Part shown: in pieces, positions 1 through 10,294 of the stretch
Layout: each line of letters opens with the position of its first letter
Numbering within the stretch: position 1 is the first letter of the stretch
Assembly: GCF_020360975.1 (NCBI RefSeq)
Contig: NW_025408673.1
Span: 2,976,001-3,040,000, forward strand
Source: Hirsutella rhossiliensis
Taxonomy: Eukaryota > Ascomycota > Sordariomycetes > Hypocreales > Ophiocordycipitaceae
Reading direction: 5' to 3'
Length of the DNA: 64,000 bases
Position numbers and translations under genes: made by a program
The notes under the pieces: model-generated
Told to the model about the DNA's origin: nothing
The model's database searches: none
The model's input: the letters and a program-made list of their open reading frames with translations, nothing else

Positions 1-258
1 GACCTAGAGACGTCAACTCGTTCATACCTTCTTCTCGACAATTATCGGATACCAAATCAAGTAGAGATCGGGAATCGAAAAACCCCGATCAATCAAGTAA
101 AACAAGATGGAAGACCTTAGATGCCGACAACCTCAAACACAGCCAACCACCTTTGAAACCAAATATCTTCGGAACGGGATGACTTACAAGGTCAGGGAAT
201 TTCACCTCTGTATTTGTCATTCAATATGGTTCAATATGGTACTGGGTACAAGTGTATA

Positions 259-876
259 TCTCACGAAGAGAGCATGCAAGTGGGCATTGATTGTTTTAAT
301 AATGGGTGTGTTTTTGTTGTATTCCGTCGTGTCTGTCCCTCTTGCAATGCCCTCTTCTAGGCCCCCTATTTATATCCCTTGGTTCCCTATTGATATCCCC
401 TTTTCTGTGGGAATTGTAGTAATCCATTGTACCCATCTAGATAGGTCACGTGCGCTCTCACGTGTGCAGTTGAGGATAGCGGAGGACACATAGCTAGCTC
501 CGTGCCCTTTGCCCCCTCTTCCCCCTTTCTAGAACAGACATCAACGATTACACATACCATTGCGATTTGCACGCAGGCCTGTGTAGAGACCTACCGACAT
601 TTTCAGTTGTATAGGTACAATATCTAGGAGGCTGGGCTCCTTTCCCCAGCCCCCCCTTTGCATACTGACTTTTCCCTAGTCGCCGAGGGCTCTTTCAGCT
701 TCCCCCGTATATGCAGTCTCTCTACAGCCTATGTGGCTGCCTAATGCGGTCTCCTAATAGCCTTCTGCAGCCTCAGAACTCTCTGCAGGCTGCCTCTCTG
801 TCTAGCCTGTCGGGGCCCTTAGCTGTATACCCTTATGGTCACCCCGAGCTCAAGATCTCAGACGTGCTTCGCGACA
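259..876 (-). repeat. Solo LTR (family LTR-A) with 5-bp TSD, itself interrupted
   Basis: Read on the minus strand it runs from TGTCGCGAAG to CGTGAGA and carries a TATAAATA-type promoter box. The flanks are GTATA (254-258) and GTATA (877-881), a 5-bp TSD. Two other copies lie at 33292-33706 and 45913-46323, each with its own TSD. Without the nested 194-bp insert and its duplicated 5 bp the length is about 419 bp, matching those copies. No internal retroelement region adjoins it, so it is a solo LTR. The family ends in GA and not the usual CA. Confidence 0.85.
406..599. repeat. 194-bp solo LTR nested in LTR-A
   Basis: The segment starts TGTGGGAATT and ends CTACCGACA (TG...CA). It is flanked by TTTTC on both sides (401-405 and 600-604), a 5-bp TSD. 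The other LTR-A copies lack this segment at the equivalent position, so the empty site is known and the insertion can be placed to the base. It has no coding capacity. It is either a very short solo LTR or a TRIM-type remnant. Confidence 0.8.
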
Positions 877-1151
877 GTATATGTCACTTAGTTCTTCAAT
901 CCGAAATTGTCTATATAAGGAGGAGTCGCCCCTCTATCGTCCAGCTTTAGAATGATCACTTCCAACACATTCAAGCAATACAAAAATTCGAAAAAATTCC
1001 TGCCTTAATACTTTGAAGCCTTGGCTCCAAGACACCTTCTTTTCAACAAAGAAAAATAGGCACATAACCATAAATTTGACACAGGCGTCTATTTTCATAC
1101 ACACACCATCGGGACCACACTACTGGCCGCCGATCAAATTCCATATCGGTG

Positions 1152-1454
1152 ATGCGGTCCCTACGCCCCCTCCTAGCCGTGGTTGTCTTGGCGCTCTCGC
1201 ATGTCGACCCGGGTCTCTGCGGCGTGTGGGGCGGGCTGAAGCGGCCGACCATATGCCCAACGGGCGGCGGGACAGGTGGTCGCGTGAGAGTTGGTCCCGA
1301 GCGTAAGAAGTATTGGATCAAGTGGATGAAAGAGAATTCCCGTCACACCGTGATCCACCCGTGGTACCTGAAGAAGAGATGTTGTACACGGCGTGGGCCC
1401 AAGGTGTGCATACCCTGTTGTCCGGCGAATCCCGGGCCACATGGGCAGACGTAA
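1152..1454 (+). CDS. Possible small secreted cysteine-containing protein (hypothetical)
   Basis: An ORF of about 100 codons starts at the ATG at 1152. The first 24 residues look like a signal peptide: basic start, then a hydrophobic LLAVVVLAL core and a small-residue cleavage region around residue 24. The rest is basic and has about eight cysteines, including CC and PCC pairs near the C-terminus. The stop overlaps a good splice-donor-like GTAAGC at 1451, so the true gene could continue in another exon. There is no recognisable domain. It sits between two LTR-like stretches, which argues for caution. Secretion is an inference from composition only; a chance ORF in repeat DNA is a real alternative. 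Confidence 0.3.
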   Translation: MRSLRPLLAVVVLALSHVDPGLCGVWGGLKRPTICPTGGGTGGRVRVGPERKKYWIKWMKENSRHTVIHPWYLKKRCCTRRGPKVCIPCCPANPGPHGQT

Positions 1455-1457
1455 GCG

Positions 1458-1966
1458 TGTCGAGAAGAAGGTCCGAACGAGTTGAGGTCTCTAGGTCTCT
1501 CTAGGTAATACAGCTTGAAACCAGGTAAGAAGGAAGTCTGCAGACTGTTGTTTCTTCTTCCTAGACCACTGAGGGTCCGGAGGATCTCCTATTCGAACGG
1601 GGACCCTTTGAGGAGTCCGGCATAACTATTACTGGCTCAGGGACCTCGAGAGACTGAACTATCGATTTCATAGCTAGAAGAGCTATTCGATCGGGGAGAT
1701 GGAGCTGATGTTGCTGACGTAGATGACTTACGTGGCCTTCAGTAAGTGGCAAGAAGTGCCCTCTTCCTGATAGAATGTATACTATACCTGAAAACGGGAT
1801 ATCAACTTGGGAGAAGCTTGGAGGGATATAAAAGGGGCTGCTTGAACGGGGGAGAGAGAGCAATCAACACATGCATTCTCGCATACCATCTGATCATATG
1901 ATACTCGACCTTCGAAAAGCCCCTTTATCCACTTCTATGCCCACTTTTGCTCTCTCCTTCGCGAGA
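1458..1966 (+). repeat. LTR-like sequence of the TGTCG...GCGAGA type
   Basis: It starts TGTCGAGAAG, has GGGATATAAAAGGGG around 1831-1845 as a TATA-type promoter, and ends CTCTCTCCTTCGCGAGA. The 3' terminus resembles those of the copia LTRs at 14334-14609 and 10295-10519. No matching 5-bp TSD is seen, so the borders are uncertain. It could be a truncated or rearranged solo LTR. Confidence 0.35.
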
Positions 1967-2334
1967 GAAAGGATCATTGAAGCTTTTCCTGCCCCTCCGA
2001 CGACGCGATTGACAAGTCCGGCCAGTGATACGTTAGGTCGTGCTCCGTCCCACATAAAAGAACTCATAAAACTTGGTGTAATTAGAAGTACTTTCTAACA
2101 CACACTAACACTGGCCTTACCTTCGTGCCTTCCCTGGGATAGCTACCCGGCAGCGAAGACGAAAAGCATCCGCTCGGTGCCGGATCGACCTGGCCAAGGT
2201 AGCCAGGTCAATATTGTGAGGATGATGGTTTCATGATTGAATGGAGTAGATAAACTGGCAGAAAACTGGTCAATAAGCCCAAAAGATGACATTGGAATCA
2301 TCGCCGCTCGGATTCCGCCTGGTCATTCTTCGCA
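1967..2334. other. No gene recognised
   Basis: This stretch lies between the LTR-like sequence and the gag reading frame of the outer gypsy element. There are only short unconvincing ORFs, and no LTR end, primer binding site or RNA gene is recognisable. It may be the degraded leader of the outer gypsy element or unrelated DNA. Confidence 0.4.
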
Positions 2335-3603
2335 GTGAGCCTCTCACCTGAGCTTATTTTTAGCGTTACTGGTATGATCCGGTATACCGGTAATACCATG
2401 GTATCAAGTTTTTGTCAAACCATACCAGGTCTTGGCGGTATTTACCATACCAATACCAACTCATACCGGACCATTCCGATCACTGCGATCGAGTGCCCCC
2501 TGCCCCTTCTCAACGCCAGCAATATCAATGAAACATTCCAAAATGCCTTTGTTGCTAACCCAGCCGGTCTCATGAAAGAAGTCTTCCTCGTATGCAATGC
2601 CGCATACAGTATGCAAGCAGTAATCGATTCACTACGTGCCTCGGCCACGACGACAAATACGGAAATGGAGGACCTCCAAACCCGCCTAGAAAACACGCTC
2701 ATTACTAAAACTGATGGAGACGCAACGATCGCCCGTCTTATGGCTGAAAATGAAGCATACCTAAAAATCATTCAGTCAAAGGGAGCTTCACACCGCACAC
2801 CAGAACACCCTGATCCTGAGGCCTTCACCGGAGAGGACCCCACGCTTCTGCCGAATTTCCTTCAGCACCTCGAGTTGAAGCTCGAAATGAACAAAGATTG
2901 GTGGAATTCGGAACCTCAACGTATGGGATATGTTGTCTCATGCCTAAAAGGCAAAGCACATGACCAAGTCCGCTACAACATTAAAGATGGGGTGGTCCTC
3001 TTCGACGATGTCAATGCCATAAAAAGCACCCTTCAGTCAGCCTTCGGGGATATTGACGCTAAAGCTACCGCCCAACTCAAAATCTTTGACATGAAACAAG
3101 GCCATAGATCCCTTACGACATTCCTCCCCGAATGGTATGCCGTCGCCAAGCTCACCGAGTGGGATAGTGGGGCGCTCATCGCTCACCTCCGACGTGCCCT
3201 CCACGACAATGTCATCTGGAGACTTTCTCTCACGAAGGGCAAAGATACCCCTACCGAACTTGGTCAATTTATGGATCTTGTCCGTATCTGCGATAACGAG
3301 TGCCGTCAAGTCAATGCCAATTACTTCAAGAAAAACACCGACAACTCAGCAAATCACAAGGCGACTTTACAACCCTCCACTACGCCACAATTGACGACCT
3401 CTAACGGCGGGGATTCAATGGATTTGAGCGTCATCACCTGGGGGGCCAAAGATGTCGCCTCTGGTCGTAGACCCCAAACGGAAGCAGAGAGAGCGGCACG
3501 CAAAGCCTATTGCACAGCGCATGGACTCTGCCATTGGTGCAACTCGGGCAAACATCGTTCCCTCAATTGCGACACCGCACCATGGAGGACGGAAAAAGCG
3601 TAG
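2335..3603 (+). CDS. gag: Gag of the outer Ty3/gypsy element (N-terminus unsure)
   Basis: This is a structural capsid-like protein of an LTR retrotransposon that would form cytoplasmic virus-like particles. The open frame has 422 codons but begins at GTG and its first 50 codons read through a MITE-like repeat, so the native protein probably starts later, for example at the ATG at 2571. The centre matches a retrotransposon gag domain (residues about 170-320). The C-terminus has one zinc knuckle, CHWCNSGKHRSLNC (CX2CX4HX4C), near residue 400. The pol frame overlaps its end from 3510 in the -1 register, as expected for gypsy frameshifting. No 5' LTR or primer binding site is found upstream, so the element is probably 5'-truncated. 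Confidence 0.8.
   Translation: MSLSPELIFSVTGMIRYTGNTMVSSFCQTIPGLGGIYHTNTNSYRTIPITAIECPLPLLNASNINETFQNAFVANPAGLMKEVFLVCNAAYSMQAVIDSLRASATTTNTEMEDLQTRLENTLITKTDGDATIARLMAENEAYLKIIQSKGASHRTPEHPDPEAFTGEDPTLLPNFLQHLELKLEMNKDWWNSEPQRMGYVVSCLKGKAHDQVRYNIKDGVVLFDDVNAIKSTLQSAFGDIDAKATAQLKIFDMKQGHRSLTTFLPEWYAVAKLTEWDSGALIAHLRRALHDNVIWRLSLTKGKDTPTELGQFMDLVRICDNECRQVNANYFKKNTDNSANHKATLQPSTTPQLTTSNGGDSMDLSVITWGAKDVASGRRPQTEAERAARKAYCTAHGLCHWCNSGKHRSLNCDTAPWRTEKA
2363..2485. repeat. GGTA/TACC-rich imperfect inverted repeat (MITE-like) ending CACTG
   Basis: The 123 bp hold many GGTATG/CATACC words in both orientations. The two ends are imperfect inverted repeats: ATGATCCGGTATA on the left, and the complement of CCGGACCATTCCGATCACTG on the right. 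The terminus read outward, CAGTGATCGG, looks like a hAT-type end. Nearly the same terminus recurs at 26429-26451. No 8-bp TSD is visible here. The gag frame of the outer gypsy runs open through it, which is probably fortuitous. Confidence 0.45.
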
Positions 3604-3988
3604 TCTCCGACGGAAGTCGCCGCAGGAGACGCAAGAAAAAGATGGATCTACTGCTCTCTTCCCTGGACACTAACCAAGCTCATTTGCTACTGCCTTGTAA
3701 CCTAATCGAAGACAATTCCACTCCGATTAAAACCGAAGCAATGCTTGACTCAGGTGCCACCGGAAAGGGGTTTATAGACGAATCCTTCGCGCACGCCAAC
3801 AAACTCACGCTTTATGAACTACGAAACCGTCGCCGGCTGAACGTAGTCGATGGAAGACCCTCCTCGGCCGGCGATATCACTCACGTGGTGAAACTCAACA
3901 TGGAAATCAAGGGACACAAGGAGAAGATGCTCTTTTACGTAACGAAGCTTGGGAAGTACAATGTCATACTCGGAAAACCCTGGCTGAC
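3510..3988 (+). pseudogene. pol: Outer gypsy pol, segment 1: aspartic protease
   Basis: This segment encodes a retropepsin-like protease with the catalytic motif LDSGAT (codons near 3748-3765) and the later conserved VILGKPWL stretch. It overlaps the end of gag in the -1 frame. The frame is cut at 3988, exactly where the inner gypsy element begins. The next pol codons continue at 9427, after the second CTGAC copy, in the same frame once the insertion and one TSD copy are subtracted. The protease would release Gag, RT and integrase from the polyprotein. It cannot be expressed as a unit now. Confidence 0.85.
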
Positions 3989-4222
3989 TGTAAGAGGCTG
4001 GCCCGGAGTTTATTCAACAAGCAGGTGCCTAGGTGTTATCTATCTAGAGCTAAGGAGGAAAGGCCGAACTCGAGGCGTAGCCTCGAGTGCGAGCTTATAT
4101 TGCCCTTCACAGAATGTTCTCGCAGCTTCCGGGTCCGCGGAGCGGGGCCGGTACTGCCACCTGAGCACGACCCACCGGACCCGGTACAACCGGGTCCACC
4201 AAGCCGGGCACAGCCCGTGACA
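3989..4222 (-). repeat. 3' LTR of inner gypsy (234 bp)
   Basis: On the plus strand it reads TGTAAGAGGC...CAGCCCGTGACA. It is preceded by the TSD CTGAC, and the pol stop codon abuts it at 4223-4225. The polypurine tract lies inside the last pol codons. TATCTAGAGCT at 4041-4051 is the complement of the putative RNA start used in self-priming. Confidence 0.95.
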
Positions 4223-7200
4223 TTACCCCCCTTCCCCCCTCCGACCAGGCCGTGGTCGGCGGGTTCCTCGAGTTCCTGTCAGCGTCTCGTATCTCTGCCT
4301 AGGGCCATCATTGGTCTTGATTGGCCCGTACTTGTCCTCGAATGCCTTCATCGCAATTGTTCCTTTCAGCCACTCAACTGGCTGCCAAGTCGGCTCTGAG
4401 TAGCCCGTCCATCGCACCAGTGCTTGCCTGAATTCCCCTCGTCCGCGCTTCTTCCATCTTGCGCAAAGAATCTCGTCGACATCCCATAGATCCTCGCCGG
4501 TCTCGTCTTGTATCGCTGGTGGTTGTGCGTCATCCACCTTTTGGCCAGGAGCCGGATCTTGATGCGCCCGCCGGAGAAGGTCGACATGGAAACGTTTATG
4601 AATCGAGCCAGGCACGTCAAGCTCGACGACATGCGAGCTGATGACCTTCGTGACTGTGTACTTGTGATGCAACCAGTCCAGCTTCTTGCACGGTCGTGGC
4701 GACCGGTAGTTTGCCATCGAAAGCCACACCTTGTCTCCAACCTCAAAACGCTCTGCTGGTTGTCGCTTCACATTCGCGGCCTCTTCTTGTCGTTGCTGCG
4801 CGGCAGCCATCACTGCTTGCATGTACTCGTTGACTTCTTGCAGGCGAGTGAGTAAGGCGTCTGCTTTACTCTCCTCCCGCTCCCGAGATGGATCCTCCGA
4901 GTCCTCGACGCTTATGGGATCGACGTGGTAACCATGCTCCACGAAGAAGGGACTGATCTTGGTCGCTGCTGATTCACGGTTGTTGAGTGCCAGTTGCGCG
5001 GGGAGAAGGTCACCCCAATCGTCCTGTACGTAGGATACGTAGGCTCTCAAGTACGCCTCGATCTCCTGGTTCATTCGTTCTGGGCCACCGTCAGTCTGCG
5101 GATGGTACGCTGTACTCAATCTCTGCATGACGCCGGCGAGTTGGCAGAACCTCTTCCAGAAACGACTCAGCCAGTTGCTCCCGCGGTCGCTAACAATTGA
5201 CCGTGGCATTCCGTGAAATCGGTAATGGCACTGGAGAAAACGTTTTGCACACGCCTCAGCTTCCATGGTGTCCATCACCTCAAGGGTCACCGCCTTGGTC
5301 AGCCTATCCACAATCACCCATAGGTACCGAGCCTTGCTGGGTCCAGTAGGCGGCAGGTCTGTGATGAAGTCCATGGACAGATGGCTTCGCGGTCGATCTG
5401 GAATCGGCAACGGCTTCAGGAATCCCCGCTTGGACTGGCGCCAGATGTGCGCTCTGCCGCAGATATCGCAATTGGCCACGAACCGGCGGACAAGCTGGGA
5501 CTGTCCGGGCCAGTAGAAGCGACGTGCCACAATAGCCAGCGTGCCTTCTCTGCCGGGATGGCCAGTCGTAGTGGAATCGTGCGACTGTTGCACGATGCGG
5601 GTTCTGAGTTGATCCTTGTCGGCTTCTTCTTGACTGCCCTTCTCGCCAGATCCTCCTGGTACCCAGATGCGGTCTCTGAATGTCAACCTCTTGCCTGTGT
5701 CGATCGCACATTCCGAAATCTGGACCTTCAAGCCTAGCGAGGGCGGAAAGACACGCTCGCGATCCCGTACTGCCTTGTAAGCAGCCCGAAAAATCGAGTC
5801 CCTCTCGACCGTCTCATCCCAGAGCTGTTGCATGTCTGCTTCCTCGAAGACCTTCATCTCCGGGAGGACAGAAGTTTCCGAGCAGTCGGGGCTCATGGCG
5901 TTGATGCGTGCTCTTCCCGATGATGGAATTGCACTATCCGGTATCAACTGTATCATCCTCCCTTGTTCTCGTTCGTCGTCGATGCCCTGTGGCTTGTCCT
6001 GTTCGCGGCGTGACAGTGCATCTGGCACGACGGCCTCACATCCGGGTCGGTACTCGAGTTTGAAGTCGAACTGCGACAATTCAGCAGCCCAACGGCTCTG
6101 TCGTTCCGTGAGCTTCTGGCGCGTCATGAAGTATTCCAGGTTGCGGTGGTCTGTGAGGACGGTGAACGGGCCGCAGCTCCTGAGCTCGGCACTCCAGTTG
6201 TCGAGATACCTCATGATAGCCAGCATCTCCTTGTCATGAATGGGATAGTTATATTCTGCTGGTGAGAGTCGCTTCGAAAGAAGGCACATGCGTGTCGACG
6301 TCCATCCGGGCCTTCCTGCGCCAAGACGCCTCCCAACGCATAGCCTGAGCAATCCGTCTCCAAGAAGGTGGGAGACTTGGGTCCCACTGCTTGAGCACGG
6401 GCGACTCGCAAAATCGTCGCTTCAACTCCTGAAACGCCTCGCTCTCCGTCCGCCCCCAACGAAAGGTGGTTCCTTTCTTCAATAGGGCATCTAGAGGCTG
6501 CGTGATCTTGGCGTAGTCGGGGATGAAGATCCGGTAGTAGTTGGCAAAGCCCAGAAAGCTCCTGACGCCTTTCACTGTAGTTGGAGCCTCTCATTCGCGG
6601 ATGGCGCGCTGCTTCTCGGATCCCAAGCGATTCCCTTGCCTGCGTTTACAACGAACCCCAAATACTTGACTTCCTGTACCGAGAACTCGCACTTCGCTGG
6701 ATCCAGGTGCAGGCCAGCGTCGGCAAGTGCTTGGAGAACTTGTCGCACCTTGGCCTCGTGGTCGGCCTTCGAACCGCTCGAGTAGATCAGGACGTCATCC
6801 AGGTATGCGGTGACAAAATCGTCCAGCCATTCGCGCAACACGCTGTTCATGTACCGCTGGAACGTTGCAGGGGCTCCGCTCAGGCCGAAGGGGCACACGA
6901 GCCACTCGTAGAGCCCGAACCTTGTGCGGAAAGCTGTCTTACACTCATGCCCCGGGGCCATGCGAATCTTGTGAAATGCGGCCACGACATCCAACTTGGT
7001 GAACCATTTGGCTTTGGCCAGGTTCTGCAATGTTTCAGCGATGAGTGGTAGTGGATATCGGTCGCGCTTGGTGATTGCGTTTAACTTAGCGCCCGATAGT
7101 CACAGCAGAACCGCAGCCCTCCACTTGGCTTCCTCACGAACAGCACCGGCGCTGCGGCAGCCGAGCTACTCGCTCGGATGAACCCTCTATCAAAAGGTCT

Positions 7201-8022
7201 TTCAGGGTCTTTCGCAAGACCAACAACTCTTCGCGTGACATGTTGTAGAGCGGTCCCCATGGTAGGGCGGCTCGTTGCCGTTCTTGCCAGGCTGCAAGTT
7301 GACTTCGTGGTCCACACCTGGCCGGTGAGGCGGCAACTTCATGGCTTCTTCGGGTGAAAAAGTTTGCGGAACTTTTCCAGCACATCTGCCGGGCCTTCTC
7401 ACTGGTGTCAATTGGCGGCTTCGGTTGAAGCGCCTTCTCTATGTCTGCCAAGCTGATCGCTTGAACCGAGAACGCGTTGCACTTCTGGCGTCTCTTTGCA
7501 CGCCGGCACTCTGCCGTAAACACGGCTGCCGACACAAGTCTTGCGCTTCTAATCGCGCGTACTTTGGCGGGCTCTTCCTGCCCTACGAGGCGTACCGTCA
7601 CGCCTGCTCTTCCGTGGTACACTTGCCGCTTAGCAGCGTTGTACACGACCTGGTTCCTCTCCATCCAAGGCCGGCCAAGGAACATATCCTGGCCGAGGCT
7701 TGGGACGACGTACGCAAAGATGCGTTCGTCAAAACCGGCGGTCTCAAAACGACAGCCACAACTCCCGGCGACGTGACACTCTCTGAGGACTCGAAGCCCC
7801 GATCTCTCGAGGCTTCGAATCGACGAGAGGGATCCGAAACTTCTGGACGACCGCTTCGTCGATCACGGCATAGCAGTCACATCCACTATCGACTAGAACG
7901 CGTATAGGATTTCCTCTGTTGAGCCGTGCGTTAATGAGCACGGGTCGACTGTTCATACGCGGCTTAAATGTCTTCCAGTCTTGGATATCTGCCTTGGAAG
8001 GCCCCGGCACCCGCTTTCGCAC
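4223..8022 (-). pseudogene. pol: Pol of inner gypsy: protease, RT, RNase H, integrase, chromodomain
   Basis: Reading leftwards from 8022 the order is: a protease with VDSGCD (7744-8022), a linker (7134-7685), RT with LPFGLS-like and YLDDVLIYS motifs (6572-7030), RNase H (about 6350-6000), an integrase with an H/C finger (CDICG) and a DDE core with D in MDFITD, D in VSDRGSNW and E in GPERMNQE, then a chromodomain (WDVDEIL...WTGYSEPTWQPVEWL). The last open frame, 709 codons from 6352, covers RNase H to the end. Upstream parts shift frame at least four times (near 7700, 7320, 7050 and 6580). The chromodomain would target integration to chromatin in this family. No full polyprotein can be made from this copy. 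Confidence 0.9.
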
Positions 8023-8027
8023 CGGGG

Positions 8028-9140
8028 CTAGTCTTTTCCCTTCGACTCGTCATCTTCACTGGATGTTGCGGCCGAATCCGAATCGTTGCTAGCGTCCGGT
8101 TGCTTCACGCGGGCGGTCACAGTCCGATCCTTCTTTGCTTCACCGGGGAAGACCACCTGGGCTGGGCAGTCCACGATAAGGTGATCCTTCCGACCACAGC
8201 GATAGCAGCGGCGCTCGTCCTTCGGCTTCTTATCGACATGTCGACGACCCTTCGACTCCTGGCCAATACGGTTGATGTCCGTCATCTTAAAATCTCCGTC
8301 GGGGTCCTCCGGTTCCTCCTTGGGTCGTTGCCTTGATAGATGTTGAGGCGTCCGCTCAGTCGAAGTCGGCTGCCTACCGGGTTTCAGTCTCTCCAATCTG
8401 CCCGCAATTTCTTGAACTCTCGTAAGCCATCCCTGATAGTCGTCGGGCAGGACGGCTGTGACCAAACTCTCTTGGAGGCGTGCATTTATTGCGTTCTCTA
8501 GAAATACGATCTTTGCACTGTCCGGCCAGTCTGCTCCCCCGGCTTCAGCTAATGCCTGTTCGAATCGGGGAAGGAAGGACGCAAGAGGTTGGTCTTCGCG
8601 CTGTCGCATAGTTCTCAGCGTGGCAGCAGCGCGGGATTGGATGTTGCTGTCCTGATAGGTTCGGTCGAGGTATCGCATGAACTCCTGGGGATCGTAGCTA
8701 CCCCCAGGGCCTCCCGCGGCGTAAAAGGTAGCGACCACTTGCTGTGGTCGCTCGTCCAAACATGAGTTGATGAGGTACCAAAGTTCGCGGTTTCCGCTGT
8801 AGTAGTGGGCATCAAGGTCCAGCTTGTCTCGCATCTGTCTGGCCCAGGTGGAGTAGCTCTTCCGGGAGCCGTCATACTTGGGTGGGTTAGGCAACGGTTT
8901 CCGCGTTCCAGTATCGCAGGTTTTGGGGAGGGGCGTGCCCAAGCCAGGCGTACTCTCGCCCAATCCTCGTGCCACTGGCGGCGATTGCAAGTCGGCGCTC
9001 TGCGGCTGCGCTCGCCCGAGTTGCTCCACCAGCGAGGAAAGTTGGTCCTGTAGAGGGCTGAGAGTCGCATTGACCGCTTCTTGGATGCGTTGGTCGATCC
9101 ATTGCTGCTGGAGACTTGGGCTCTCACTCTGCTGGTCCAT
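8028..9140 (-). CDS. gag: Gag of inner gypsy
   Basis: An intact 370-codon frame starts at ATG 9140, 48 bp inside the 5' LTR. Residues about 80-250 form the retrotransposon gag core (YSTWARQMRDKL, RTYQDSNIQSRAAATLRTMRQ). A zinc knuckle CYRCGRKDHLIVDC sits at about residues 312-325, followed by an acidic serine-rich tail. It would assemble the particle and bind the RNA. The stop lies six bases from the start of the protease frame, so pol needs a frame change or a re-initiation event. This is the best preserved gene of the element. Confidence 0.9.
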   Translation of the reverse strand: MDQQSESPSLQQQWIDQRIQEAVNATLSPLQDQLSSLVEQLGRAQPQSADLQSPPVARGLGESTPGLGTPLPKTCDTGTRKPLPNPPKYDGSRKSYSTWARQMRDKLDLDAHYYSGNRELWYLINSCLDERPQQVVATFYAAGGPGGSYDPQEFMRYLDRTYQDSNIQSRAAATLRTMRQREDQPLASFLPRFEQALAEAGGADWPDSAKIVFLENAINARLQESLVTAVLPDDYQGWLTRVQEIAGRLERLKPGRQPTSTERTPQHLSRQRPKEEPEDPDGDFKMTDINRIGQESKGRRHVDKKPKDERRCYRCGRKDHLIVDCPAQVVFPGEAKKDRTVTARVKQPDASNDSDSAATSSEDDESKGKD

Positions 9141-9177
9141 CTTGACGAGCAGTCTGCAGCTTGCGGTGTTTAGAAGG

Positions 9178-9188
9178 AGCTCTAGATA
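9178..9188 (-). promoter_or_regulatory. Primer binding site, probably self-priming (Tf1 type)
   Basis: Immediately inside the 5' LTR the minus strand reads TATCTAGAGCT. Its exact 11-nt complement, AGCTCTAGATA, occurs inside the LTR about 55 bp downstream of a TATATT/AATATAAGC promoter box, where transcription would be expected to start. In Tf1 of fission yeast the first 11 nt of the RNA fold back on the primer site, and the arrangement here is the same. Confidence 0.6.
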
Positions 9189-9421
9189 TGTAAGAGGCTG
9201 GCCCGGAGTTTATTCAACAAGCAGGTGCCTAGGTGTTATCTATCTAGAGCTAAGGAGGAAAGGAAGCCGAACTCGAGGCGTAGCCTCGAGTGCGAGCTTA
9301 TATTGCCCTTCACAGAATGTTCTCGCAGCTTCCGGGTCCGCGGGCGGGCGGTACTGCCACCTGAGCACGACCCACCGGACCCGGTACAACCGGGTCCACC
9401 AAACAGGCACAGCCCGTGACA
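9189..9421 (-). repeat. 5' LTR of inner gypsy (233 bp)
   Basis: This is the partner of 3989-4222, followed by TSD CTGAC at 9422-9426. It carries the same TATA box and the same TATCTAGAGCT motif (9241-9251). It differs from the 3' LTR by a 2-bp indel near 9264 and by changes in a GC run near 9342 and near 9401. Confidence 0.95.
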
Positions 9422-10294
9422 CTGACAGATCACAATCCAATCGTAAATTGGAGCACGAATGTGGTCACTTTCAACTCTGATCACTGCCGCAAATACTGCA
9501 TGAAGAAAGGACAATACCAACTGCCTGTTAAGACCTCTTTGTCAATTTCTGCAACCACGACTATACTGCCACGCCCATCAATCCCCGAAGAGTCGGCGCA
9601 GCCTGTTCCATATGCTGACCAAAAACCGCGACGTCGACGTATTCTCACTATCACTGTATGAAATCGACAAAGGCTAGCTGAACTTGGAGTCATCACAGAA
9701 GCCTCCACCTTCGTAGAACCTAGAGCACGCCGACGGGTCCGATTCGACTCTGCACTCACAGACATGGACAAGATGAACCGAGAACTCCAGCTACAGGATG
9801 GAATCACCTCCCTTAACCCCAAGGACCAACAAACACAGGAACTCCGAGCTTCCCGGAAAACAGCAGCCGATATGTACCTTTCAGGGGCATCACTCGAAGA
9901 CATTCACAAAGCCCTCGAACCCAAGACTTTGATCGATCCTGCAACAAAAGTGCCCCAACACTACCATGAATTCCTGAAGGCATTCGACCAATCAGAGGCG
10001 GATAAGCTCCCCCCACACCGAGACTGCGACCACGAAATTGAACTTCAACCTGGAACGACTCCACCACATGGACCTCTGTACGGGATGTCCCAAGATGAAC
10101 TTCTCGTCCTCCGGAAATTCCTTCAGGAAAACCTTGACAAGGGTTTTATACGCGCTAGCACCTCACCGGCAGCCTCGCCGGTGTTATTTGCAAAGAAACC
10201 AGGAGGGGGCCTTCGTTTTTGCGTGGACTACCGAGCTCTTAACGCGATAACCATCAAGAACAGTTACCCCCTACCGTTGATCCAGGAGACCCTT
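9422..10294 (+). pseudogene. pol: Outer gypsy pol, segment 2: protease end and RT N-terminus
   Basis: The frame resumes right after the inner gypsy and runs to 10294, where copia-1 starts. It holds the protease end (DHNPIVNW), a spacer, then the RT entry region with [47 protein letters not shown] and [16 protein letters not shown]. One in-frame TGA at 9659-9661 interrupts it; this could be a C-to-T change of CGA. The remaining RT follows at 15791 in frame after one CCCTT copy is removed. Confidence 0.85.

Larger units (their letters stand above)
3989..9421 (-). mobile_element. Inner Ty3/gypsy chromovirus (5433 bp) with TSD CTGAC
   Basis: This is a complete LTR retrotransposon on the minus strand: 5' LTR (9189-9421), primer site (9178-9188), gag, pol, polypurine tract (about 4225-4241) and 3' LTR (3989-4222). 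It is flanked by CTGAC at 3984-3988 and 9422-9426. It landed in the protease codons of the outer gypsy. The two LTRs differ at a few places, mostly small indels in G/C runs. A solo LTR of the same family lies at 59577-59813. Pol is broken by several frameshifts, so this copy is not autonomous. Confidence 0.95.

Noticed and set aside
107..493. ORF of 128 codons near the left edge
   Set aside because: It lies across a solo LTR and the LTR nested in it; the composition is that of the repeat and the LTR copies elsewhere do not keep the frame.
1458..1966. 5' LTR of the outer gypsy element
   Set aside because: It resembles copia-type LTRs, no matching 3' copy is found near 18600, and no primer site follows it.
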